DNA of 61,593 nt from positions 1 to 61,593 of the forward strand of contig JAGCUU010000030.1 of NCBI GenBank assembly GCA_017962665.1, read 5' to 3'. The notes beneath the pieces are model-generated. The model was given only the letters and a program-made list of their open reading frames with translations, was not told where the DNA came from and ran no database searches. This DNA is from Bacteroidales bacterium. Its GTDB lineage: Bacteria; Bacteroidota; Bacteroidia; Bacteroidales; P3. The position numbers and the translations under genes were made by a program. Shown here piece by piece: positions 36,709 through 44,651 of the stretch. Numbering within the stretch: position 1 is the stretch's first letter; every line of letters begins with the position of its first letter.

Positions 36709-37014
36709 TTATTCTGTGATGTTCTTCGACGCTAATATTCGGTCGACTATAACATAATCGCCATAGAGATGGAATACAATTGTCCAGCGGTGCATCACCG
36801 CCATTGTGCGGGCATCGGGATGGATGCGCCGTGCGGTTAGATAACGGCTTGGCGGGAATGTGCCCGCGGCAAAGGAAAGTTCGGAGATGTAGGAATAAAG
36901 GCGGGTGACATAACGCCGTCCCGATTCGGGACGGTAGATTTCCGATACATAGGCTTCGACCTGCTGCATGTCGCGGTCGGCCTCGGCGGTGAGGACTACT
37001 TTCCGTTCACGCAT
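36709..37014 (-). CDS. RelE/ParE-family toxin
   Basis: A 101-residue protein of the RelE/ParE fold: KVVLTAEADRDMQQVEAYVSE (helix 1), RYVTRLYSYISELS, FPPSRYLTARRIHPDARTMAVMHRWTIVFHLYGDYVIVDRI with the terminal 'YxVxxDxVxVxRI' strand seen in ParE/RelE as IVFHLYGDYVIVDRIL. RelE-like members cut mRNA at the ribosome; ParE-like ones poison gyrase; sequence alone does not separate them. Its start overlaps the 3' end of the upstream gene by 8 bp, as is usual for type II toxin-antitoxin pairs. Gene order is antitoxin then toxin. Confidence 0.82.
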   Translation of the reverse strand: MRERKVVLTAEADRDMQQVEAYVSEIYRPESGRRYVTRLYSYISELSFAAGTFPPSRYLTARRIHPDARTMAVMHRWTIVFHLYGDYVIVDRILASKNITE

Positions 37015-37258
37015 AGAGTTCTTTCAGGCGGCTGACCGAATTGCGATACGACGTTTCAAGGCTTATGCAACCTTCGGGCAGGCTCTCTTCGCCTGTGAGT
37101 TCGCGCTGTCGTGCAAAGAAATCTTCCAGTCGGGACTCCACCCGTGCGTTGAGTTCGTCGTTATCAAGGTCGAGGTCGTCGTGTACTGGCCTTGTCTTCC
37201 TTGTCCTCGGCATGCGGACTGAGGGCGAACTGTTTGTGTATGCTACTGCTGTGTCCAT
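37007..37258 (-). CDS. probable cognate antitoxin
   Basis: An 83-residue acidic protein (MDTAVAYTNSSPSVRMPRTR...), with ELNARVESRLEDFFARQREL predicted helical and a C-terminal part (SLETSYRNSVSRLKELYA) likely to wrap the toxin. I do not recognise its DNA-binding family; an alternative start is the Met at residue 16. Assignment rests on the 8-bp overlap with the toxin, small size and net charge. A full promoter lies just upstream. Confidence 0.65.
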   Translation of the reverse strand: MDTAVAYTNSSPSVRMPRTRKTRPVHDDLDLDNDELNARVESRLEDFFARQRELTGEESLPEGCISLETSYRNSVSRLKELYA

Positions 37259-37278
37259 TTCTCAAATGATTTCGGCTG

Positions 37279-37309
37279 CAAAAATACAACTATTTTTTCA
37301 TTTGGCAAA
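37279..37309 (-). promoter_or_regulatory. promoter of the toxin-antitoxin operon
   Basis: Minus strand TTTG (37306-37309), 19 nt, TATTTTTG (37279-37286). The antitoxin start at 37258 is about 20 nt below the -7 element. Confidence 0.75.
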
Positions 37310-37860
37310 AAATATTTTCACAGAGGCATCATCGAAGGGTCGCCGTGGTATGCCGTCGGCTCGGCCGACAACCATCACCGAAGGCTCGAGCTTACATCAT
37401 AGGTGGCACACGGGATGAAGGGCATCGACACCACCGTTAGAGGTTTCCGTGCATTTCAAGTTCTACCTTGCGTTGCATCACTTCATTAAACATTCTCTGA
37501 ATGGTAATGTTTAGTTGTTGGGCGTTGGGATAGGTCGGCTTGATAGTCGAGGTCTTTTCCGCCTATGCACTCTTTGGGATGACGATGCCAGTCCGTCTTT
37601 ATGCCCATCCTTTCCATTGGACTCGGATAACGATGGGATATTATCCCTGTTTGTTGGGCTGCTCCAGCATCATAATTCTTAATGTGGCCGTGTTAGTTTT
37701 CATATCGGATAATACCTTTATTTAATCTTACACTTATATATAAAGGAAAAATGCTTTTATTTAAGGCATTATCGCATTAAAAATGACTTTCTTAAAGAGA
37801 TAAAAACGGTATTAACGAATTGATTTTAACGAGGTTTTCTCATCTTTTTATAATTGTGTC
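37310..37860. other. gap of about 550 bp, possibly holding a decayed gene
   Basis: Minus-strand reading gives three adjoining stop-limited pieces in different frames: MKTNTATLRIMMLEQPNKQG near 37700, MERMGIKTDWHRHPKECIGG near 37610, and a piece ending MQRKVELEMHGNL with stop at 37437-37439. Coding-like base composition and frame changes suggest a small gene broken by frameshifts, but I cannot name the family. The rest holds a GTCGGCTCGGCCGAC palindrome and A/T-rich DNA before glsA. Confidence 0.3.
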
Positions 37861-37872
37861 AAATATTTTATG

Positions 37873-37880
37873 TATTTTTG
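37873..37880 (+). promoter_or_regulatory. -7 element immediately before the glsA-like start
   Basis: TATTTTTG ends 7 nt before the ATG at 37888. Given the usual offset of the start site from TAnnTTTG, transcription would begin at or next to the ATG, giving a leaderless mRNA. Confidence 0.6.
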
Positions 37881-37887
37881 CAAACTA

Positions 37888-38718
37888 ATGGAAGAAACAC
37901 AGAAAATACCTGAGAAGCTGATTCAACTTGACAAAGTGCTTGCAGCCAAAGGAATAAAGGCTCCAAAATGGGTTGTGAGACTGCTTGGACGTCTTCTGCA
38001 TGTCGATGAGATTAACAAGGGCGTCTATCTGCATCGAGACAAGCAGGGTGTTGAGTTTGCCAAGGCTATCCTTGAATATCTTGATATTAAGGTGCAGTTA
38101 TTCAATCCGGAGCTGATTCCCAGTACGGGAAGCCCTATTGTTGTCGCTAATCATCCTCTCGGCGGACCTGACGGGATGGCGCTTATTGCTGCTGTCGGCT
38201 CTCTGCGCAACGATATCCTTTTCCCTGTCAACGACTTCCTTATGTACCTTTCGCCCTTGAGCAGCGTGTTTGTCCCTGTCGACAAAGTGCATGGAAACAG
38301 AGGTACTGCCGCTGGGCTCAATGCTGCCTTTGCAGGCGAGAATGCCTTGCTGTATTTCCCTGCAGGGCTCTGCTCCAGACGTGTCAAGGGTAAAATCCGC
38401 GATTTGGAATGGAAGTCAACGGTGGTGAAAAAAGCATTGCAACATCATCGTGACATTGTACCGGTATTTATTGATGCACGCAATCGCCGCCGTTTTTATA
38501 CTATAGCAAACCTCCGTAAACGGCTGGGAATAAAATTTAACTTTGAGATGGCTCTGCTCCCTGGCGAGATGTTCGCCCAGCGAGGGAAAACATTTCGTAT
38601 GACTGTGGGTGAACCAATCCCATGGCAACGGTTGGATGACGGACGTCCGGCATCTGAATGGGCACAGCTACTCAAAGAAGAGGTATATAAACTGTCTGAA
38701 AAATCGAATAAAAAGTAA
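37888..38718 (+). CDS. glsA: PlsC-like O-acyltransferase, probable glycine-lipid GlsA
   Basis: A 276-residue acyltransferase beginning MEETQKIPEKL. The acyltransferase block is VVANHPLGGPDGMALI, where the usual NHxSxxD motif has one extra residue (H-x5-D), followed by FPAGLCSRRVKGKIRDLEWKS (block III, 'FPEG..SR') and IVPVFIDARN. In Bacteroides thetaiotaomicron a protein of this type (GlsA) adds the O-linked chain of glycine lipids with its neighbour GlsB. The next gene, 7 bp away, is GlsB-like, supporting that role. Start chosen at the first Met after the promoter; no other Met lies near. Confidence 0.72.
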   Translation: MEETQKIPEKLIQLDKVLAAKGIKAPKWVVRLLGRLLHVDEINKGVYLHRDKQGVEFAKAILEYLDIKVQLFNPELIPSTGSPIVVANHPLGGPDGMALIAAVGSLRNDILFPVNDFLMYLSPLSSVFVPVDKVHGNRGTAAGLNAAFAGENALLYFPAGLCSRRVKGKIRDLEWKSTVVKKALQHHRDIVPVFIDARNRRRFYTIANLRKRLGIKFNFEMALLPGEMFAQRGKTFRMTVGEPIPWQRLDDGRPASEWAQLLKEEVYKLSEKSNKK

Positions 38719-38725
38719 TTGTCCA

Positions 38726-39886
38726 ATGTCAAAAGATCTAAGCTATATCATTCCTCCTGTGAGTCGCGACCTGATAAAGTCGGAGCTCTCCCACAAGAAT
38801 TTCCTTCGTAAAACCAACTACGGAGGTAAGGAGATATATGTCACTACAGCACATCTCTCGCCTAATATCATGCGTGAGATAGGACGTCTGCGTGAAATTT
38901 CCTTTGCCTGTGAGGGTGGGGGAACAGGAAAGGAGGTCGATATTGATGAATTTGATACTTTGCCGGAACCCTATTGCTTCAAGCAGCTTTTTGTGTGGGA
39001 CCCTGAAAACGAGTCTATTGTCGGCGGATACCGCTTTATTCACGGAAGCAATATGTTCCGTTCTGTAGATGGGGCAATCTATACGCCCACTGCAGAACTG
39101 TTCAACTACTCTGATGATTTTATTGAAAACTATCTGCCCTATACACTTGAGCTTGGCCGTTCGTTCGTCCAGCCTGAATACCAGCCGGGGAATAACCTTC
39201 ACAAGGGTATGTATTCGCTAGACAATCTGTGGGATGGCTTGGCAACTATCGCGGTCGAGATACCAGAGACACGATACTATTTTGGCAAGATAACCATGTA
39301 TCCTCATATGAATCGTCGGGCAAAGGATATGATTCTCTATTTCTACCAGAAACATTTTCCGGACAAGGACGGTTTGGTGTGGCCCATAGCCCCAATGGAA
39401 ATAGAGACTGATTTCAATGAATTGCACAGTCTTTTTAATGGTCGAAACTATAAAGAAGATTACCAGATACTTGTCAGGTCGGTTCGCGCTCTTGATTCGT
39501 ATGTCCCGCCGTTGGTCAACGCCTATATGAACCTCTCTTCGACTATGCGTTCCTTTGGCACTGCCTATAACCATGCCTTCGGCGAGACTGACGAGACTGG
39601 AATTCTTGTTCAGGTGCGTGATATTTTCCCCGAGAAAAAAGCTCGCCACTTCGAGTCTTATGATATTCGCAACCATAGGTTTGAACGTCGCAAATTGTTC
39701 AGGATAAATATCCGTCGTCTCCCATGGTGGCGTAACTCTGGTAACGAATTTGGCGAGGAGCTCCAGGCGCTCAAAGAACACAAGATTGCTCGCGACCGCT
39801 CGTCGTCGAATGATACTGGCATGACACCGGCTCAGCGTCGTCAGCAACGCCGTCAACAGCGTCGCGAACGCCGTAACAAAAACTAA
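38726..39886 (+). CDS. glsB: GNAT-type N-acyltransferase, probable glycine-lipid GlsB
   Basis: A 386-residue protein from MSKDLSYIIPPVSRDL (the frame is open 39 codons upstream inside glsA). It belongs to the OlsB/hemolysin-like acyltransferase group: EIGRLREISFACEGGGTGKEVDIDEFD, QLFVWDPENESIVGGYRFIHG and LELGRSFVQPEYQ are the conserved GNAT strands that bind acyl-ACP. In Bacteroides GlsB N-acylates glycine with a 3-hydroxy fatty acid; products are major membrane lipids. The C terminus is very basic (RRQQRRQQRRERRNKN). engB follows after 4 bp. Confidence 0.75.
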   Translation: MSKDLSYIIPPVSRDLIKSELSHKNFLRKTNYGGKEIYVTTAHLSPNIMREIGRLREISFACEGGGTGKEVDIDEFDTLPEPYCFKQLFVWDPENESIVGGYRFIHGSNMFRSVDGAIYTPTAELFNYSDDFIENYLPYTLELGRSFVQPEYQPGNNLHKGMYSLDNLWDGLATIAVEIPETRYYFGKITMYPHMNRRAKDMILYFYQKHFPDKDGLVWPIAPMEIETDFNELHSLFNGRNYKEDYQILVRSVRALDSYVPPLVNAYMNLSSTMRSFGTAYNHAFGETDETGILVQVRDIFPEKKARHFESYDIRNHRFERRKLFRINIRRLPWWRNSGNEFGEELQALKEHKIARDRSSSNDTGMTPAQRRQQRRQQRRERRNKN

Positions 39887-39890
39887 ACGT

Positions 39891-40493
39891 ATGGAAATTA
39901 CAAGCGCCTCTTTTGTTGTCAGCAATACTGACTATACTAAATGTCCCGACACGGGCCTCAATGAGTATGCCTTTATTGGCCGGTCGAATGTTGGCAAGTC
40001 GTCGTTAATCAACATGCTGACGGGCGTTAAAGGTCTTGCCAAAACAAGTGTACGTCCTGGCAAGACGCAGCTGATTAACCACTTCCTTATAAACAAGGAG
40101 TGGTATATTGTCGACCTGCCAGGTTATGGTTACGCACGTGTATCCAAGGAGTCGCGCGGATCATGGCAGAAAATGACTGCCGATTATTTCCTTAACCGTA
40201 CGTCGCTGGCCAATACATTTGTACTTGTCGATTCACGCATCCCTCCGCAACGTATCGACTTGGAGTTTATCTCTTTCCTTGGCAATCACGGAATCCCGCT
40301 ATCTGTGGTTTTTACCAAGGTCGATAAACAGAAACAGAGTGAGACCGCAAAAAATATCAATGTTTTCAAACAGGAACTCCTCACTCGGTGGGATGAGTTG
40401 CCGCCTTTTTTTCAAACTTCCGCAGTGTCCCGTTCCGGTCGTAGTAAAATACTCGACTATATCGAAGAAATAAATAATAACCTGAAATCCTGA
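39891..40493 (+). CDS. engB: ribosome-biogenesis GTPase EngB (YsxC/YihA)
   Basis: A 200-residue small GTPase needed for 50S maturation. G1 is GRSNVGKSSL (30-39), switch region TSVRPGKTQ, G3 DLPGYGYARV, G4 TKVD, then the C-terminal FQTSAVSRSGRSKIL (G5). Length is typical. It lies 4 bp after the GlsB-like gene. Confidence 0.96.
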   Translation: MEITSASFVVSNTDYTKCPDTGLNEYAFIGRSNVGKSSLINMLTGVKGLAKTSVRPGKTQLINHFLINKEWYIVDLPGYGYARVSKESRGSWQKMTADYFLNRTSLANTFVLVDSRIPPQRIDLEFISFLGNHGIPLSVVFTKVDKQKQSETAKNINVFKQELLTRWDELPPFFQTSAVSRSGRSKILDYIEEINNNLKS

Positions 40494-40516
40494 ACCTGTA
40501 ATAATCAAACCGATAT

Positions 40517-41986
40517 ATGATGAAATTTTTTTCAAAGCTTTCCCTCTTTCTCCTTTTTCAGTTTTCGTTGGTCTCTTTTGTTGTCGCACAGAACACATCT
40601 GCACTTGGCAAGGCTGTCTCGGACCTTTCTAAAGAGGAGGTTATGAAGCATGCCACCTTGTCGGTATGTGTGTATAATCTCGATAAAAAAACGCTTGTTT
40701 ATTCATATAATTCGCAGCGCTCTGTTGTGCCTGCCTCGCTTACCAAGATGTTTACCACCGCTTTGGGCTTTGAGAAGCTGGGGCGCGATTTCCGCTTCCG
40801 TACAACGTTGGCTTATGATGGAGAAATCGACAGGGGAGGTACTCTGCGAGGAAACCTGTACATAATTGGTGGAGGAGATCCTCTGCTGGGCTCCTACCGA
40901 TACCGCCAAACGGTGCCGGACTCGCTTTTTGCTGCATGGCATAAGGCTGTTGTTTCCGCCGGAATCAAGGCCGTTGACGGACGAGTCTACTATGATGCTT
41001 CGATTTTCGATAATCATCCTATACATGACAATTGGCAGTGGGGGGATATTGGCAACTACTACGGTGCAGGGGTTTGTGGTCTCAACTTCCACGAAAACAT
41101 GTTTTTCATTCATTTCAATCCGGGCTCAAAAGTGGGTTACCCTGCCACTGTTTCGCGTATTGAACCTAAGGGGACGACGCTTCATCTGGTCAATGAGGTG
41201 ACAACAGGAGCCGCAAAATCGGGAGACCAGGTTGTTGTATATGGCGATCCGGGTTCCACTATACGCGTATGCAGCGGCACTATGCCTATAGATGCCAGGA
41301 ATTTTAGTGTCAGAGCCTCGCTGCCGAAGCCTCCGCAGGCTTGTGCAGACTTGTTTACTGCCTATTTGCGTCAGCACAAGCTGCCTGTGTCTGGAGCGGC
41401 TACCGAATCGCTGAAACGTCCTTCGAAACTTGTGACACTTCTCGATTATACCTCCCCGACCTATTATGTGATTGCACAGTATGCAAATATAACGTCAAAT
41501 AACATATATGCAGAGGCTATTCATCGTTACCTCGGATACAACGCCCACGGTCTTGGCAGCAGCGCCAATGGCGCAAAAGCCGTTTCTGACTATTTTCGTC
41601 GTCTGCGGCTTGAGACTTCGGGGGTTAATTTGGAGGATGGCAGTGGCCTTTCTGTCAGAAACCGCATTACCACAGACTTTGTATGCCGATTCCTGTCCGA
41701 GCTGAGCAAAACCTCCTATTTCGATGATTTTGCCAGATCTTTGGCTTTGGCAGGCGAAAATGGTACGGTAAAGAATATGCTTACAGGTCTGCCGTCGAAT
41801 GTTAAGGTGCGCATGAAGACCGGCTCCATGACTGGCGTGCGGTCATACGCCGGATTGGTGGCCAATTCTAAAGGTGAACGTCTTTGCTTCGCTGTTGTCG
41901 CCAACGATTTTGACTGTACCGGTAGTCAGATGCGCACCAAACTTGAAAAAATAATCATCAAGATTGTCGCCCTCACGACCGAATAG
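40517..41986 (+). CDS. dacB: D-alanyl-D-alanine carboxypeptidase/endopeptidase (PBP4, S13)
   Basis: A 489-residue periplasmic penicillin-binding protein of class C. After a signal peptide (cut near VVA-QN, residue 25) come SLTK (S74, K77), the nucleophile motif; SNN in NITSNNIYAEAI; and KTGSMTG near the end. The long insert between SxxK and SxN is typical of S13 enzymes, which trim peptidoglycan cross-links. It is 23 bp after engB; a 42-nt A/T-rich stretch and a new promoter follow. Confidence 0.94.
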   Translation: MMKFFSKLSLFLLFQFSLVSFVVAQNTSALGKAVSDLSKEEVMKHATLSVCVYNLDKKTLVYSYNSQRSVVPASLTKMFTTALGFEKLGRDFRFRTTLAYDGEIDRGGTLRGNLYIIGGGDPLLGSYRYRQTVPDSLFAAWHKAVVSAGIKAVDGRVYYDASIFDNHPIHDNWQWGDIGNYYGAGVCGLNFHENMFFIHFNPGSKVGYPATVSRIEPKGTTLHLVNEVTTGAAKSGDQVVVYGDPGSTIRVCSGTMPIDARNFSVRASLPKPPQACADLFTAYLRQHKLPVSGAATESLKRPSKLVTLLDYTSPTYYVIAQYANITSNNIYAEAIHRYLGYNAHGLGSSANGAKAVSDYFRRLRLETSGVNLEDGSGLSVRNRITTDFVCRFLSELSKTSYFDDFARSLALAGENGTVKNMLTGLPSNVKVRMKTGSMTGVRSYAGLVANSKGERLCFAVVANDFDCTGSQMRTKLEKIIIKIVALTTE

Positions 41987-42018
41987 GTAAATAAAAAAAA
42001 TCGGTTTTTTTATTTTTT

Positions 42019-42050
42019 TTTGTGGAGAATCAAAAAAGTTTGTATCTTTG
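42019..42050 (+). promoter_or_regulatory. promoter of the DUF177-rpmF pair
   Basis: TTTG (42019-42022), 20 nt, TATCTTTG (42043-42050), matching the Bacteroidota consensus, 22 nt before the ATG. Confidence 0.78.
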
Positions 42051-42072
42051 CAAACTCATTTGGAGTGTATAA

Positions 42073-42600
42073 ATGAAACATGACGTTGATACTGAAATTC
42101 ATTTCAGCGGTTTAAAATCAGGTGTTTATGACTATGATTACGTGCTGGATGATAATTTCTTTTCAGAGTATAAAAATGAAAAAATACTTGGAGGAAATGT
42201 GTGTTTCAAGGTGCGGTTGGATAAAAAAGAGCGTTTGTTGATGTTTTATTTTAACTTCTCCGGTGAGGTGCGGACTTTGTGTGACAGATGCCTTGGTGAG
42301 CTGGTATGGCCGATGAGTGGGGAGCAGACGCTCTGTGTTAAATTTAGCGATACAGAGCATAGTGATGATGAGGACGTGGTTATTCTTCCCGAAAAGGCCT
42401 ATAAAATCAATCTGGCTTCGTGGATGTACGAATATGTAGCTGTTGAGATGCCTATCCAGTGCTTCCATCAGGATGATGAAAACGGAATCCCGACATGCGA
42501 TCCAGAGATGATGAAATATCTCACGAAAGAGCAGCATGTGGAAGAAGACAAAGAGGAGATTGACCCACGCTGGGCCGCCTTGACTAAATTGAAAAAATAA
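42073..42600 (+). CDS. DUF177 (YceD-like) protein
   Basis: A 175-residue acidic protein with CDRCLGEL near its centre, the conserved 'C..CL' motif of DUF177/YceD, and Glu/Asp-rich stretches (EHSDDEDVVILPE, VEEDKEEIDPRWAAL). DUF177 genes sit directly before rpmF in most bacteria; the family is linked to 23S rRNA accumulation. rpmF starts 20 bp downstream. Confidence 0.9.
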   Translation: MKHDVDTEIHFSGLKSGVYDYDYVLDDNFFSEYKNEKILGGNVCFKVRLDKKERLLMFYFNFSGEVRTLCDRCLGELVWPMSGEQTLCVKFSDTEHSDDEDVVILPEKAYKINLASWMYEYVAVEMPIQCFHQDDENGIPTCDPEMMKYLTKEQHVEEDKEEIDPRWAALTKLKK

Positions 42601-42620
42601 ACAAATAAAAAATATTAATT

Positions 42621-42806
42621 ATGCCACATCCAAAACACAGGTTCTCTCAAACGAGAACAAGAAAGAGAAGAACGCATGACAGCCTTGAGACTCCTCAGCT
42701 GACTACATGCAGCAACTGTGGTGCTCAGATTATGATGCATCATGTATGTCCCGAATGCGGATACTACAGAGGTAAACTCGCTATCGAAAAGAACGTAGAG
42801 GCATAA
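42621..42806 (+). CDS. rpmF: 50S ribosomal protein L32
   Basis: A 61-residue bL32 starting MPHPKHRFSQTRTRKRRTH. Four cysteines (C30, C33, C43, C46) form the zinc ribbon CSNCG...CPECGYYRGK. In many bacteria plsX or fabH follows; here a terminator follows and the next genes are on the other strand. Confidence 0.97.
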   Translation: MPHPKHRFSQTRTRKRRTHDSLETPQLTTCSNCGAQIMMHHVCPECGYYRGKLAIEKNVEA

Positions 42807-42824
42807 CCTTACAGGTTGCACAAA

Positions 42825-42865
42825 AGAAAGAGAGCCTTCCATGAAAATGGTAGGCTCTCTTTCTA
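42825..42865. terminator. terminator between rpmF and the RiPP operon
   Basis: AGAAAGAGAGCC and GGCTCTCTTTCT form a 12-bp perfect stem with inner pairing around ATGAAAAT. It can serve rpmF; it is also 15 bp past the last gene of the convergent operon. Confidence 0.88.
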
Positions 42866-42879
42866 TTAAGGAACGTTGT

Positions 42880-43356
42880 CTATTTCCTTATGTAATAATA
42901 GTATTTATCGTTGTCTTTGAGTGGACCCATACAAGTTAACCCAAGATATGTCAAAAAAGTCTGGGCGGGTTTGTTTTGACGAAGTACTGTTGATGAAATA
43001 ATCTTTTTTGGAAACAGTTCTGTAATGGCCTGAATAAAAATCCGTCCCAATTCAAAATAGGCTCTGATGGCGAAACTGCAGTCTTTGTTATAACTCCCAT
43101 GTAATTGTATCTCGCCGTAAAAATACAAGTCTATCACCCTGAAAAAACCAACAAATTCATTGTTCTTCGTTAACGTGAAAAAGTGGTCCAGCTCCGTTAA
43201 GGATGGCTCGCCATCGGGAGGAAAACTTTTCATTAAAACGTCATGAGACAAAAGAGGTATGAACTCATAAGGGTTGTCACAATAAGTTAAAGAGATGTCT
43301 CTGTGACAAAGCTTGATGCTTTTAATCTTCGGATTAACGCTTTTTTCGTCTTTCAT
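42880..43356 (-). CDS. GNAT-like acetyltransferase of the graspetide-type cluster
   Basis: A 158-residue protein with GNAT shape: a beta strand FFTLTKNNEFVGFFRVIDLY, a helix region FAIRAYFELGRIFIQAITEL (acyl-CoA pyrophosphate loop position), and the C-terminal 'N..A..FL..LG' pattern NKPAQTFLTYLGLTCMG. Exact CoA-loop residues are not obvious. It overlaps the ATP-grasp gene by 23 bp, so the two are co-translated. Microviridin clusters pair an ATP-grasp ligase with a GNAT N-acetyltransferase, and this gene is likely to acetylate the matured peptide (inference). Confidence 0.65.
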   Translation of the reverse strand: MKDEKSVNPKIKSIKLCHRDISLTYCDNPYEFIPLLSHDVLMKSFPPDGEPSLTELDHFFTLTKNNEFVGFFRVIDLYFYGEIQLHGSYNKDCSFAIRAYFELGRIFIQAITELFPKKIISSTVLRQNKPAQTFLTYLGLTCMGPLKDNDKYYYYIRK

Positions 43357-44338
43357 ATTCCTCCTTTAGTACATCTGCAAATTTCTGGGAGATCGGCAGA
43401 CGGGCCTCTTCCTCCAGCCATACCCATTGCCCATTAGTATTGCATTCCAAAAAGATGTATTCCCCTTCTTTGTTCACAATGAAATCGAAACAACCGAAAT
43501 TTAAATCAAAATAGTGAAGGTATTCTTTGCATTTCTGAGCTATTGATTCTGGAATTGTCGTTGGAGAAAACTTGATGCCATAGTCATATCCTTGTCTCCA
43601 ATCGACAGCACCTTCCTCTTCTTTCTGTACTTGGCTGTCGATTTTTGCTGCGAAGCATTCGTCTTTTATCAGCGTGACCCGCAATTCGTATAATTTATCC
43701 GTGTACTCTTCAATGAAATTGATATTGTTTTCAAATGAAGATTTCCCCAAATCTATAATTTGCTGTGCGGAAACCCTTCTTGTGTAAAAGACCAAATCGC
43801 CGGAATCATCGTAGGGTATATGGTCTGATGATATCGGTTTGATTGCCAGGTCGCTGTAGTCTAAATTGGTAATGGTGGAATATTCGTTTGTGAAGATCGT
43901 TTTAGGAATGTTGAAGCCGAGTCGTCGGGCTATGATTTTTTGCAGGATTTTGCTTTGTGCACGTCGTTCATTGATTGGGTGACCTATCCAGAAAAGATCC
44001 ATTCCTGTGAGTGCATATCTGAAAAAACGCATGAAACCGTCAGCTTCATCCAATAGCACCTTTTCAACATCTTTATTGTCGAAAGGGGTTAATGTGTACA
44101 ACGGTTCCATAGGTCGCCTTTCCCAAACACAGGTTATCTCGTCGCTTGAAATGGAGTGGGTGCCGTTTTTGTATTTGAGTGAAAAAGAGATATTGTCATT
44201 TTTCAAGGTGTAGGTGATGTCATAATCCGTTAACAGACAGTCTGTGTTTAAACGGAACAGGGGTACACCTAAAGCGTTTAGTTTTTCAATAACAAGGTTT
44301 GGATGAGAATCCAATTGATTTGTTATCAATAATATCAT
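43334..44338 (-). CDS. ATP-grasp RiPP ligase, MvdD/graspetide type
   Basis: A 334-residue enzyme from MILLITNQLDSHPNLVI, the family start; the frame is open 14 codons upstream through a hairpin and is not used. Family marks: RLNTD (29-33), CVWERRP (70-76, the 'VWxRRP' motif of peptide-cyclising ATP-grasps), KPIS (167-170, ATP lysine), FDFIVN and the metal-binding FLECNTNGQWVWLEEE (E298, N300, Q304). These enzymes activate Asp/Glu side chains with ATP and join them to Thr, Ser or Lys as esters or amides. A 78-residue peptide gene lies 62 bp upstream and a GNAT gene overlaps the 3' end. No SPASM protein is present. Confidence 0.85.
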   Translation of the reverse strand: MILLITNQLDSHPNLVIEKLNALGVPLFRLNTDCLLTDYDITYTLKNDNISFSLKYKNGTHSISSDEITCVWERRPMEPLYTLTPFDNKDVEKVLLDEADGFMRFFRYALTGMDLFWIGHPINERRAQSKILQKIIARRLGFNIPKTIFTNEYSTITNLDYSDLAIKPISSDHIPYDDSGDLVFYTRRVSAQQIIDLGKSSFENNINFIEEYTDKLYELRVTLIKDECFAAKIDSQVQKEEEGAVDWRQGYDYGIKFSPTTIPESIAQKCKEYLHYFDLNFGCFDFIVNKEGEYIFLECNTNGQWVWLEEEARLPISQKFADVLKEEYERRKKR

Positions 44339-44342
44339 GGGA

Positions 44343-44386
44343 GATGTATAAATAAAAATAGGTGGAGGGTTATTCTCCACCTATTT
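44343..44386 (-). terminator. terminator/attenuator hairpin between precursor and ATP-grasp genes
   Basis: Perfect 12-bp stem: 44356-44367 pairs with 44375-44386 around a 7-nt loop (AAATAGGTGGAG with CTCCACCTATTT), followed on the minus strand by TTTTTATTTAT. It ends 5 bp before the ATP-grasp start. Partial termination here would make the precursor in excess of its enzyme. Confidence 0.82.
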
Positions 44387-44400
44387 AGAAAATCACTGGT

Positions 44401-44637
44401 TTATTTTTCCTTTGCGTCGTCATTAACGTTCTTATAGGTGGGGAAAAGGAGACCTTCTCTCTTTGCAGATCTGGTAACCTTTTGGTCGCTACCCATGAAC
44501 ATCGGCAGATTGATAATCTGTGATTCGTAATCATAGCTGTGTGTTCCTGCGTATTTTACCTCTTCTTTTGGCTCGAATTTGCCGAAAGCAATGAAAGCAG
44601 GAATACTGTTTGATTGATTATAAGTATATGTATTCAT
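44401..44637 (-). CDS. candidate RiPP precursor peptide (78 aa)
   Basis: A 78-residue peptide beginning MNTYTYNQSNSIPAFIAFGK. Residues 12-22 (IPAFIAFGKFE) resemble the helical 'PFFARFLE' leader motif that graspetide ligases recognise. The C-terminal third (residues 53-78) is rich in Thr, Ser, Lys, Asp and Glu: TRSAKRE, then PTYKNVNDDAKEK, so T67 with D73 or D74 are possible ring partners. No cysteine occurs, which excludes thioether or lasso-type logic with Cys. It sits between a TerB-like gene (14 bp upstream) and the ATP-grasp gene. I know of no close relative; the precursor role is inferred from size, composition and context. Confidence 0.6.
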   Translation of the reverse strand: MNTYTYNQSNSIPAFIAFGKFEPKEEVKYAGTHSYDYESQIINLPMFMGSDQKVTRSAKREGLLFPTYKNVNDDAKEK

Positions 44638-44651
44638 ATTATATAATGTTT

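Noticed and set aside
37437-37720. Calling a named pseudogene in this gap
   Set aside because: The three frame fragments are suggestive, but I could not link them to a family, so only an uncertain note is given.
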